Shown here in pieces: positions 1-8,657 of a stretch of DNA of 40,450 bases. The stretch lies in NCBI GenBank assembly GCA_903925205.1, contig CAIYEN010000104.1:1-40450 (forward strand). The letters are read 5' to 3'. The position numbers were made by a program, and so were the translations under genes. This stretch comes from an uncultured Opitutia bacterium (lineage in GTDB: Bacteria; Verrucomicrobiota; Verrucomicrobiia; Opitutales; UBA953). Below the pieces are notes generated by a model that saw nothing but the letters and a program-made list of their open reading frames with translations, did not search any database and was not told the DNA's origin. Within the stretch, counting starts at the first letter, position 1, and each line of letters starts with the position of its first letter.

Positions 1-41
1 CTGTGACTTCAAGAGCTGGGATGAAGTGATGGGGGGGAAGT

Positions 42-197
42 AGAGTACCGAGTACAGATTACGGAGTACAGATTACTGAAGCGAATTACAGAGTACGGAG
101 TACTGAAAGTTCAGCGCCGTTCCCTAAAAACAGAACTCAGGAGGATTATTCTTCTTCACGCCGTCTCGTCCCTCTGAACTCGGTACTCTGAACTCCA
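42..197. repeat. Degenerate 7-bp-period GAGTACN/GATTACN tract with an inverted copy (arms 42-58 and 173-189, 16/17 matching)
   Basis: Read directly: GAGTACC GAGTACA GATTACG GAGTACA GATTACT from 43; GAGTACG GAGTACT from 91; reverse-complement heptads TCTGAACTCGGTACTCTGAACTCC at 173-196. Confidence 0.75.
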
Positions 198-247
198 ATC
201 TTCATCCTCCTTGCACCTTCGCCCTGCCTTCCCCTATCTAGTGCTTC

Positions 248-1534
248 ATGCAAGGCTTTGTCCTCGGATTTGATGTCGGTACCAGCGGGGTTCGCGCTTT
301 GGCCGTGGATGCGCGTGGGCAAGTCCTCGGGGTAGGTTCCGCGAAACTTCCACCGACATTGATCACGGGCACCCGCCGGGAACAGCATCCCGACGACTGG
401 TGGTACGGGCTACAAGCCGCTTGCCGAGCGCTCAGCAAACAAGTCGACCTATCCCAAGCCAGAGCCGTGGCGCTCGATGCGACTTCTGGCACAATTCTGC
501 CCGTCGATGAGTCTAGCAACCCGCTGGCCGCAGGGCGCATGTATGACGACGCCGATACCGGTGAACTGCCGTCCAAGATTGCCGCACTGGCACCGCAAGA
601 AAGCGCTGCGCACGGGGCCACCTCACCCGCCGCACGTGCCTTGGACTGGCTTGAGCTGTCCAATCTTCACTGCATCTTACACCAAGCCGATTGGCTGAAC
701 CGAAAACTCGGCTCGGCCGATTTTATCACCGACGAAAACAACGCGCTCAAAACCGGCTACGACCCGATCGCACGAGCTTGGCCGGCCTGGCTAGAATCCC
801 TTGGCCTACCGCATGCTCGCCTTCCCAAAGTCGTCCCAGTCGGGACCCCTATCGGCAAGATCGACGCCATCGCCGCAAGTTTTCTCGGCCTCCCCGCGGG
901 GATCACGCTGGCCGCTGGCACGACCGATGGTTGCGCCACCTTCCTCGCCAGTGGTGCCAGCCGCATCGGCGAAGGCGCGACGGCCCTCGGCTCGACCCTC
1001 GTCCTGAAACTGCTCAGCGACCGCCCCATCTTTGCCCCGCAATACGGCATCTACAGCCATCGTATCGGCGACCAATGGCTGGCCGGCGGCGCGTCCAATT
1101 GCGGCGGGAAAACCCTGTCGGCACTATTCTCCGATGAAGAGGTCGTCGCTTTATCCGCCACGCTCGATATCGGTAAGCCTACGGGGCTCGACTACTACCC
1201 CTTACCCAGCAAGGGCGAACGCTTCCCCCTAGCCGATGCCCAACTGGCCCCACGCCTGACCCCACGTCCGACCGACGACGCCGTCTTCCTCCAAGGAATC
1301 CTCGAAGGCTTCGCCACCGTCGAAAAGCTCGGCTACCGCCGACTCACCGAACTCGGCGGGCCAAAGCTGATCGCGGTGCGTCACGCCGGTGGCGGCGCTC
1401 GCAACGCGGCTTGGATGAAACTCCGGGCCCAAGAACTCGCCGTGCCGCAGACTGCCGCTTGGAGCGAAGAAGCCGCCGCCGGCGCTGCCCGCTTGGCCTG
1501 GCGCGCCCTTGGCCACGAACTCAAATTAGCATGA
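248..1534 (+). CDS. FGGY-family carbohydrate kinase
   Basis: N-terminal GFDVGTSGVRALAVD phosphate-binding motif and C-terminal AGGGARNAAWMKLRAQEL typical of FGGY sugar kinases. Confidence 0.88.
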   Translation: MQGFVLGFDVGTSGVRALAVDARGQVLGVGSAKLPPTLITGTRREQHPDDWWYGLQAACRALSKQVDLSQARAVALDATSGTILPVDESSNPLAAGRMYDDADTGELPSKIAALAPQESAAHGATSPAARALDWLELSNLHCILHQADWLNRKLGSADFITDENNALKTGYDPIARAWPAWLESLGLPHARLPKVVPVGTPIGKIDAIAASFLGLPAGITLAAGTTDGCATFLASGASRIGEGATALGSTLVLKLLSDRPIFAPQYGIYSHRIGDQWLAGGASNCGGKTLSALFSDEEVVALSATLDIGKPTGLDYYPLPSKGERFPLADAQLAPRLTPRPTDDAVFLQGILEGFATVEKLGYRRLTELGGPKLIAVRHAGGGARNAAWMKLRAQELAVPQTAAWSEEAAAGAARLAWRALGHELKLA

Positions 1535-2376
1535 CCACTTTGCGTACCATTCAAGGACTGGCCGAAGTTGCCGAACAGTACAGCGTCCTCCTTGTCGACC
1601 AATTCGGGACCCTCCATGACGGGCAGACGCCCTACCCCCACGCCGCGGAGGCGCTCAGCCGTTATCGGGCGACGGGCGGCAAGGTCATCGTTCTTTCAAA
1701 CTCCGCCAAGTCGGGTGACGACAACCGGGAACGCCTGAAAGGCTTCGGCTTCGACGAACGCCATTTCGATTGCGTGGTCACCTCGGGCGATGCCGCCCAA
1801 GCCGCGATGCGCGCTGGTGTCCTGGGACCCGCCTTTCAGCCCGGCGGCAAGGTACATATCTCCGGCAAACCTGGGGCCGACTACGGCTTCGGCTCCTTTG
1901 GCTTCACCATCGCTTGGCCCGACGACGCTGATGGCATCATTTTGGCCGCCTGTCAGGAACCTGACCGCAATTGGCGCCAACAGATTCGGGATCTGCTCGG
2001 CGCCGCCCGCCGTGGCGTGACGGTCGCGGTCTGCAACCCCGACCTAGAAATGCTCACACCCAAAGGCGTTCGTCCGTCCGCGGGTGCCATCGCCTTGGAA
2101 CTCGAACGCGCTGGGGCCGTGCTGCACACCTTTGGTAAGCCGCACATCGACATCTACCGCACCGCCCTAGCGGCCGCCGGCAACCCGCCGCCCTCTGCCG
2201 TCCTCGCCATCGGCGACAGCCCCGAGCACGACCTACAAGGCGCTGCGAACGCGGCCCTCGACGGTGCCCTCGTCCGGACGGGCATCCTGGTCGGACAGGC
2301 CGAGGCCGCCCTGCTCCCGCGACTCCCCAAGCGTGCGGAGCGCCCTTGGCTCAGCCTGTCGGAACTGCGTTGGTAA
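1531..2376 (+). CDS. HAD-superfamily class IIA hydrolase (TIGR01459-like)
   Basis: LLVDQFGTLHDG motif I, VIVLSNSAKS motif II, AIGDSPEHDLQGA motif IV. ATG at 1531 overlaps the kinase stop (ATGA). Confidence 0.85.
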   Translation: MTTLRTIQGLAEVAEQYSVLLVDQFGTLHDGQTPYPHAAEALSRYRATGGKVIVLSNSAKSGDDNRERLKGFGFDERHFDCVVTSGDAAQAAMRAGVLGPAFQPGGKVHISGKPGADYGFGSFGFTIAWPDDADGIILAACQEPDRNWRQQIRDLLGAARRGVTVAVCNPDLEMLTPKGVRPSAGAIALELERAGAVLHTFGKPHIDIYRTALAAAGNPPPSAVLAIGDSPEHDLQGAANAALDGALVRTGILVGQAEAALLPRLPKRAERPWLSLSELRW

Positions 2377-3237
2377 TCAGCAGCCCGACTGGGCCGTATT
2401 GCCGCGTCCCTTCGGCTTGCCGTTGATGCAATAGGGACAGGACTGCTCGTAAACGTAGGCGGGGAGGCGTTGGTCTGCCTTGGTCAGAGGCATCTGACAA
2501 TTAAAGCAGATGACCGACTCGGTTTCGCGCAGATCCGGACCAACCCCGACGCGGCTGTCGAAGACGAAGCATTCGCCGTCATAATGGGCACCGCCGACCT
2601 CCTCGAAATATTTCAAGATACCGCCGTCGAGTTGCAGGATATTCGTGTAGCCTTCCATCTCCATGAAGGGGCCAGCCTTCTCGCAACGGATACCGCCGGT
2701 GCAGAACATCACAACCGGCTGCGACTTGAGGTCGGGCGACAGCTTACGAACCGCCGCCGGGAAATCGCGGAAGTTGTCCACGCCGGCTGGGAGGGCACCT
2801 TTGAAAGTGCCGAGGCGGACTTCATAATCGTTGCGGGTATCCAGCAGGACCAGCGGTCGGCCCTCGTCGAGCCAGGCCTTGAGTTCGCGGGCGGAGATTT
2901 TCGGAGAAGCCTTTCCGACCGGATCGACGCCATCGACCCCGAAGGCGATGATTTCCTTCTTCACCTTCACCAGCATACGCTTGAAAGGCTGATGCGAACT
3001 TGGGCTCTCCTTCGGCTTAATGTCCGCCAAGCCAGGAAAAGTTCGGATGAAATCCACGACCACCGCCAACTGCGCTGGCGTGCCGGCGAGGAAGAAATTG
3101 ATGCCTTCGGCGGCGAGCAAAACCGTACCCTTTAGGCCCTGCTCACGGCAGCGGGCCAAGAGCCCCTCCTTGCGCTCCTCGAGGCGATCGAGGGCGGCGA
3201 ACTTATAGCAGGAAAGATTGATGACCTCCGTGGACAT
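2377..3237 (-). CDS. trhO: Rhodanese-domain tRNA uridine(34) hydroxylase TrhO (YceA family)
   Basis: Rhodanese active-site loop [11 protein letters not shown]-terminal acylphosphatase-like domain, C-terminal Cys-rich CFNC...SCPYC. Confidence 0.9.
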   Translation of the reverse strand: MSTEVINLSCYKFAALDRLEERKEGLLARCREQGLKGTVLLAAEGINFFLAGTPAQLAVVVDFIRTFPGLADIKPKESPSSHQPFKRMLVKVKKEIIAFGVDGVDPVGKASPKISARELKAWLDEGRPLVLLDTRNDYEVRLGTFKGALPAGVDNFRDFPAAVRKLSPDLKSQPVVMFCTGGIRCEKAGPFMEMEGYTNILQLDGGILKYFEEVGGAHYDGECFVFDSRVGVGPDLRETESVICFNCQMPLTKADQRLPAYVYEQSCPYCINGKPKGRGNTAQSGC

Positions 3238-3347
3238 GCCCCGACATCAGAAGAACCTTGCGCCACGGACGCAAAGGCGAAAACGCCGCTCGCCCTGTTC
3301 TTGCCTTTCCCCTGCCCATCCCTAGCCCTAGTCCCGTCCGCCCCGTC

Positions 3348-4160
3348 ATGTCGTCCGAAGAACTCACCCTCAGCCCCATCGGCCATATTCGCTGCGGGAA
3401 GACGCTGAAGTTCAACGCCCGTCACCAGCCAAACGAGCAGATTCCCGAGACCAACGTCCTCGAGCTGATTCCTGGCGATAAATACGTCAAGGCACTCAAG
3501 GACCTCGCCGGGTTCGACCGCATCTGGCTGCTCTGGTGGTTCCATCGCAACCAAGACTGGCGCCCCGAAGTCCTCCCCCCGCGCGGCCCCGCGAAGCGTC
3601 GGGGCGTCTTTGCCACGCGCTCCCCGCATCGCCCCAATGCGCTTGGTATTACCCCGGTCCAACTCATCGGTATCCGCAAGAACCTGCTGTTGCTTGGCCC
3701 TTGCGACCTCGTCGACGGCACGCCGGTCTTCGACATCAAGCCCTACATCCCCGCCTACGATTCCTTCCCAGAATCTAAAGCCGGGTGGATCGACGAAGTG
3801 GACGCGGCGATGAGCGCCCCGCCGGCGTTTACGGTCACCTATACACTGGCCGCCAGCGAGCACCTGCGTTGGTTGCGGGAAACCTGGTCGATTGATTTCA
3901 CGGAGCGCATGCTGGAGATCCTAACCCGTGACCCGACGCCTCATCGGACCCGTCGCATCCGCAGCCGCCACGGCGACCTCTTCGATATCGGCTGTGGGGC
4001 TTGGTACGCGGTTTTCAAGGTCGAGGGGACGGCCATCACGGTGCTGCACCTCAAGCCGTCTTTCCCGCTCAAGTTCCTCACGGACCCCTCCCGGCCCGAA
4101 TTGCCCGATAAGGACGCCCAGCTGGCTTTCCGCGCACAGTGGCCTGAGTTCGTGGATTAA
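3348..4160 (+). CDS. trmO: tRNA (N6-threonylcarbamoyladenosine(37)-N6)-methyltransferase TrmO/TsaA family
   Basis: LTLSPIGHIRC, FDRIWLLWWFH, FATRSPHRPNALGITPVQL hallmark motifs. ATG at 3348 (MSSEELTLSP) preferred over 3258. Confidence 0.88.
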   Translation: MSSEELTLSPIGHIRCGKTLKFNARHQPNEQIPETNVLELIPGDKYVKALKDLAGFDRIWLLWWFHRNQDWRPEVLPPRGPAKRRGVFATRSPHRPNALGITPVQLIGIRKNLLLLGPCDLVDGTPVFDIKPYIPAYDSFPESKAGWIDEVDAAMSAPPAFTVTYTLAASEHLRWLRETWSIDFTERMLEILTRDPTPHRTRRIRSRHGDLFDIGCGAWYAVFKVEGTAITVLHLKPSFPLKFLTDPSRPELPDKDAQLAFRAQWPEFVD

Positions 4161-4271
4161 TCGGTTTTTAAGACTGATATTGGCGGGTGTAATATTGGAA
4201 CCCTCCATGGGCATTTTAGTCTTATCTCCGACGGGTTAAGTCCTATACCCGACCCTACCCCACCCCTTCCT

Positions 4272-7200
4272 ATGCGTTCTTCCCTGCGCTCGTTCACCCT
4301 GCTGGCCAGCCTCTTGGCCAGTACCCTCACCGCCTTCGCCGAGGCGAAGCTTACACTCCAAGACGGCGACCGCGTGCTGCTCATCGGCGATGTCCTCATG
4401 GAGCGCGAAAATAACTTCGGCTACCTCGAGACCAAGATGCGCCGCGAGTTCCCTGGGCGCAATTTCGCCGTCCGCAACCTCGGCTACAGCGGCGACAGCC
4501 CGTTGGGCGCTTCGCGCGCCAGCTTTGATCCCGTCGCCAAGGGCGTCGACAGCCTCAAGGAACAGCTCGCCGTCGTGAAGCCGACCGTCGCCATCCTTGG
4601 GTACGGCATGGCCGCTAGTTTGGACGAACTGACGTACCGCACGAACGACCCGGTGCTTAATCCCGACCCAGCACGTTACGGCATCGACCACAGCCCAGCC
4701 AAATTCCGCCGCGAGCTACTGCAGCTCATGGACCTCATCACCGCGGCGAGCCCCGGCGGCAAGGTGCGCTTCGTCTTCGTCGGTCCGATCAAGCATGAAG
4801 ACCTCCGCGCTGCCCGTCCCGGCTTGCCGAATCCCGCCGAACACAACGCCATCTTGGCCGAGTACGAAAAGGTCCTGCGCGAACTCGCGGCGGAAAAGCA
4901 GGCGCCGTTCGTCGCCGCCGAATGGCAACAAACCGCGGGCATCAAACTCTCACAAGGCACCGACAATGGGGTCCACCTGAACGCCCGCGGTTACCGCGCT
5001 TTGGCCACCAGCTTCGCCCAGCAGTTAGGTTGGAAGGCCGACGCCGCCCAGTGGGATACTGAGGACGCCGCCCAAGCTTCCCTCCGCGAAGCGATTCTCC
5101 GCAAGAACGCCCTCTTCTTCCACCGTAGCCGCCCGGCCAACTATACCTACATCTTCGGCTTCCGTCGGGGCGAACAAGGCCGCAACGCCGTCGAAATCCC
5201 GAAGTTCGACCCGCTCGTCGACAAGGCCGAAGCCAATGCCATCGGTATCTCCGCCGGCAAGCCCAGCACGCTGCCGCCCGAACCCAAGTCGGAAACCCAG
5301 CTCAAGCAACTCCCGCCGCTCCCGCGGCCGGACTTCAAACTCGAGCCTGGCCTGGAAATCACCCTCTTCGCCGAAAACCCGCTGCTCGAAAAGCCCGTGC
5401 ATATGAACTGGGACACCCGTGGCCGCCTTTGGGTCGCGACTTCCAATACCTACCCGCAGGTCAACCCGGACGACCTCGGGGCGCAGATGGAAAACAATGC
5501 CGCCAAGTTCGGCCCCTCGACCGGCAACGACAAGATCATCCTCTTGGAAGACACGAACAAGGACGGCGTCGCCGAATCCTCCCGTATCATCGCGGACAAG
5601 CTGCTCATTCCTGCCGGCGTCGCTCCGGATAACCGTGGCGGTTGCTACGTTGGCGCCAGCACCGAACTCTTACACCTGACCAAGCCCGGTGCCGACGGCC
5701 TCCTCAGCGACCGCCGCATCGTGTTCAGCGGCTTCGGCACCGAAGACACCCACCACATCATCCATGCCCTCCATTGGGGCGTCGATGGGCGCATGTACTT
5801 CCACCAGACAATCTATATCCACTCCCACATCGAAACCCCGTGGGGCTTGATCCGCGCGAACTCGGGCGTGGCCTTCGCTTACGACCCTGACCGCGAACGC
5901 CTCGAGGTACACTCGAAGGGCCTCGTCAACGCTTGGGGGCAACAAGAAGACCTCGCGGGCCAAACGTTCCTCACCTCCGGCGCGGACGGCAATGGCATCA
6001 GCTGGGGCTTCCCCGGCGCCGTTCTCCCGCCCTCGGAAGGTGCCCGCCGCACGATCAGCAGCATCAGCCCAGGTTCTTACCCGAAGTTCTGTGGCCTCGA
6101 AATCGTCCAAAGCCCTCTGTTCGGCGCCGAGTGGCAAGGCAACGCCATCACGAACGACTTCCGGGCCCACCGCATCGTTCGCTTCGCGTTCAATGACTTC
6201 ACCGCCGATGCCAAAGCCAAGTCGGGCTACATCACCAAGGCCCAGCCGGACGTCGTCCGCACGAGCGATGCCTCGTTCCGTCCGATTGGCGTCTCCATGG
6301 GGCCGGACGGCGGCCTCTACGTCGCCGACTGGACGAACCCAATTATCAACCACGGCGAAGTCGATTTCCGTGACCCGCGCCGCGACAAGCAGCACGGCCG
6401 CATCTGGCGCATCGCGCCGACGGGCAGCAAGCCGCTCGCTTGGGAACCCCTCGTTGGCCAGAAGCCAGCCGCCCTCCTTGCGAAGCTGACCTCGGCGAAC
6501 CGTTGGGAATTCGAACAAGCCCGTCGCGAACTATTGCTGCTCGATAACGCCGCACTCCAAAAAGCCCTGAACGGCTGGGCCAAGGACGAAGTTAGTCGAC
6601 GCCAGGCCGCGTGGTTGCTCAGCGGACGCACCGACAGCACCACCGAATTGCTAGCCATGCTGAAGAGCCCCGATGCCATCACCGTGCAAGTCGCCTTGCG
6701 CGAACTCGGGAAAGCCCATCGCTTGGTGCAACCCAGCGATGTACCCGCGCTAGCGGCGACGCTCAAGCATGCCAATCCGCGCGTCCAGCTGGAGGCCTAC
6801 CGCGCCTTGGCGCGCGTCGGCACTTTTGCCGCCGCCGATGCGGTCCTCGACCAACTCCCCCAAAACCCCGAAGACAGCTTCCTGGACTTCGCTGCTTGGA
6901 CGAGCGTCAATGAGGTCGCACAGACCTGGCTCAGCAGCGTGGTGGCGACGCCCGCCCTACTGAACGGCCGTGAAGCCAAGCTGGACCAACTCGTGAAAAC
7001 CGCTGACCCCGTGGTGAGTGGCCCGCACATCCAAGCCTTATTCAAGGGCCGTACGATTGATGCGGCGGGCTCAGGCCCCTGGATCGAACTCATTGGCAAG
7101 GCCGGCGGGGAAGCCGAGCTGACCCAACTCTTCGGCCTGCTGACGAAAGCGGATGCCCTGCAACCCGCCGCGCGTGTGCGTGCCGCCGGTGCGCTCGTCG

Positions 7201-8585
7201 ACGCGGCCCTCGCCCGTAACGCCCGGCCGGCCGGCGACCTCGCCGCCCTCGGTGCATTATTCCAATCCGACAACCGTGATTTGCGCCTCGCCGCCCTTCG
7301 CCTCAGCGGATCCTGGAAACTCGTGGCCTCGGTGCCGGAAATCGCCAAGCTCGCCGGTCAGGAAAAGGATGTCGCGGCCCGTGACTTTGCCTTCAAAGCC
7401 TTGCGCGACATTGGTCAAGCAGCCTCCGTCAACGCACTGAAGGCACTCTCCGCTGACACGCAGCCCCTCTCCGTCCGTCGCGGCGCGCTCATCGGCCTGT
7501 CCGTCCATGCCCCCGCAGAAGCCCTCAAGATTCTCCCGAGCGTGTTCGCGCAACTTAAGAAGAACGAGGCGGTGGCGACCTGGCAGGAACTCTTTACCAA
7601 CGCCGCGTTTTCCACTCGTCTGGCCAAGGCCTTCCCGAAGGACCTAACGCCCGAAACCTATGCCGCGGCGCTCCAGGCCGCCAAGGGCTCTGGGCGCACG
7701 GGCAAGGCTTTAGTCGACGTCCTCACCCCGCTCACCGGCGTCAAGGCCGGCACGCGTGACTATGCCGCCGAAGTTAATGGGATGGTCGCCGCCCTCAAGC
7801 GCGGCGCCGACCCGGTGGAAGGTGAAATCGTCTACCGCAAGAACGGCTGCGCCCTCTGTCACGCCATCGGCGGCGCCGGTGGCAAGCTAGGCCCAGACCT
7901 CTCGAGCATCGGTGCCAGCGCCCCCATCGACTACATCGTCGAGAGCGTGCTCAACCCAGCGGCGAAGGTGAAGGAAGGTTATCACGGCTTTGCCTTTACC
8001 ATGAAGGACGGCAGCGTCCTGACTGGTATCCCCGCCCGCGAAACGACGAGCGACATCATCATCCGCCCGGGCCCCGGCGTGGAACTCCCGGTCAGCAAGG
8101 CTAACCTCGTGAAGCGCGAAAACATCGGTAGCCTCATGCCGGCCGGCTTGGTGGATGGCCTCGACTTCGTCCCGAAGCGCAGCCTCTTCGCCTTCCTCGG
8201 AGAAATCGGCAAGCCGGGTCCGTTCGACACCAGCAAGAACAACGTCGCCCGCGCGTGGATCTTCCAGGACCAACCTCCGGGCGCCTTGGCCAAGTCGGGT
8301 GCCCCCGCGACCATCTACGCACTGATTGGCGGGCAACTCCTCAAGGAATTCAACCCTGGCCGACTGTACGCGGAAGCCCGCTTCACCGCCTCAGCCCCGA
8401 CCGCCAAGCCGCTCCTCCTTACCGGCGTGAAGGCCGCTTGGATCGACGGCAAGCCCCTCGAACTCAAGGATGGTAAGGCTGCCGTGGTGGTCGCCGCCGG
8501 CAATCATTCGCTCTTCGTCGAACCCGACCTCAACGCGCCCTACTTCAAGGCGCAGTGGGATGACGTCACCTTCCTCGGCGACTAA
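4272..8585 (+). CDS. SGNH-hydrolase-like domain + PVC-type membrane-bound dehydrogenase/beta-propeller + HEAT-like repeats + c-type cytochrome domain
   Basis: Signal peptide; RNLGYSGD and NGVHLNARGYR SGNH-like blocks; propeller segment with ADWTNPIINHGEVDFRDPRRDKQHGRIWR; helical repeats; CALCH heme motif followed by GPDLSSIG. Confidence 0.87.
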   Translation: MRSSLRSFTLLASLLASTLTAFAEAKLTLQDGDRVLLIGDVLMERENNFGYLETKMRREFPGRNFAVRNLGYSGDSPLGASRASFDPVAKGVDSLKEQLAVVKPTVAILGYGMAASLDELTYRTNDPVLNPDPARYGIDHSPAKFRRELLQLMDLITAASPGGKVRFVFVGPIKHEDLRAARPGLPNPAEHNAILAEYEKVLRELAAEKQAPFVAAEWQQTAGIKLSQGTDNGVHLNARGYRALATSFAQQLGWKADAAQWDTEDAAQASLREAILRKNALFFHRSRPANYTYIFGFRRGEQGRNAVEIPKFDPLVDKAEANAIGISAGKPSTLPPEPKSETQLKQLPPLPRPDFKLEPGLEITLFAENPLLEKPVHMNWDTRGRLWVATSNTYPQVNPDDLGAQMENNAAKFGPSTGNDKIILLEDTNKDGVAESSRIIADKLLIPAGVAPDNRGGCYVGASTELLHLTKPGADGLLSDRRIVFSGFGTEDTHHIIHALHWGVDGRMYFHQTIYIHSHIETPWGLIRANSGVAFAYDPDRERLEVHSKGLVNAWGQQEDLAGQTFLTSGADGNGISWGFPGAVLPPSEGARRTISSISPGSYPKFCGLEIVQSPLFGAEWQGNAITNDFRAHRIVRFAFNDFTADAKAKSGYITKAQPDVVRTSDASFRPIGVSMGPDGGLYVADWTNPIINHGEVDFRDPRRDKQHGRIWRIAPTGSKPLAWEPLVGQKPAALLAKLTSANRWEFEQARRELLLLDNAALQKALNGWAKDEVSRRQAAWLLSGRTDSTTELLAMLKSPDAITVQVALRELGKAHRLVQPSDVPALAATLKHANPRVQLEAYRALARVGTFAAADAVLDQLPQNPEDSFLDFAAWTSVNEVAQTWLSSVVATPALLNGREAKLDQLVKTADPVVSGPHIQALFKGRTIDAAGSGPWIELIGKAGGEAELTQLFGLLTKADALQPAARVRAAGALVDAALARNARPAGDLAALGALFQSDNRDLRLAALRLSGSWKLVASVPEIAKLAGQEKDVAARDFAFKALRDIGQAASVNALKALSADTQPLSVRRGALIGLSVHAPAEALKILPSVFAQLKKNEAVATWQELFTNAAFSTRLAKAFPKDLTPETYAAALQAAKGSGRTGKALVDVLTPLTGVKAGTRDYAAEVNGMVAALKRGADPVEGEIVYRKNGCALCHAIGGAGGKLGPDLSSIGASAPIDYIVESVLNPAAKVKEGYHGFAFTMKDGSVLTGIPARETTSDIIIRPGPGVELPVSKANLVKRENIGSLMPAGLVDGLDFVPKRSLFAFLGEIGKPGPFDTSKNNVARAWIFQDQPPGALAKSGAPATIYALIGGQLLKEFNPGRLYAEARFTASAPTAKPLLLTGVKAAWIDGKPLELKDGKAAVVVAAGNHSLFVEPDLNAPYFKAQWDDVTFLGD

Positions 8586-8611
8586 GCCCGCTCCCCTGTC
8601 CCTTAAAACAA

Positions 8612-8637
8612 GAAGGCCGCCAACGTGGGCGGCCTTC
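8612..8637. terminator. Hairpin terminator, probably bidirectional, between convergent genes
   Basis: GAAGGCCGCC-aacgtg-GGCGGCCTTC, perfect 10-bp arms; T-rich on both exits. Confidence 0.75.
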
Positions 8638-8657
8638 GTCTTTGACACTACAGACGA

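Noticed and set aside
5670-6518. 282-aa minus-strand ORF inside the PVC cytochrome gene
   Set aside because: Antisense shadow of a strongly supported CDS; no recognisable motif.
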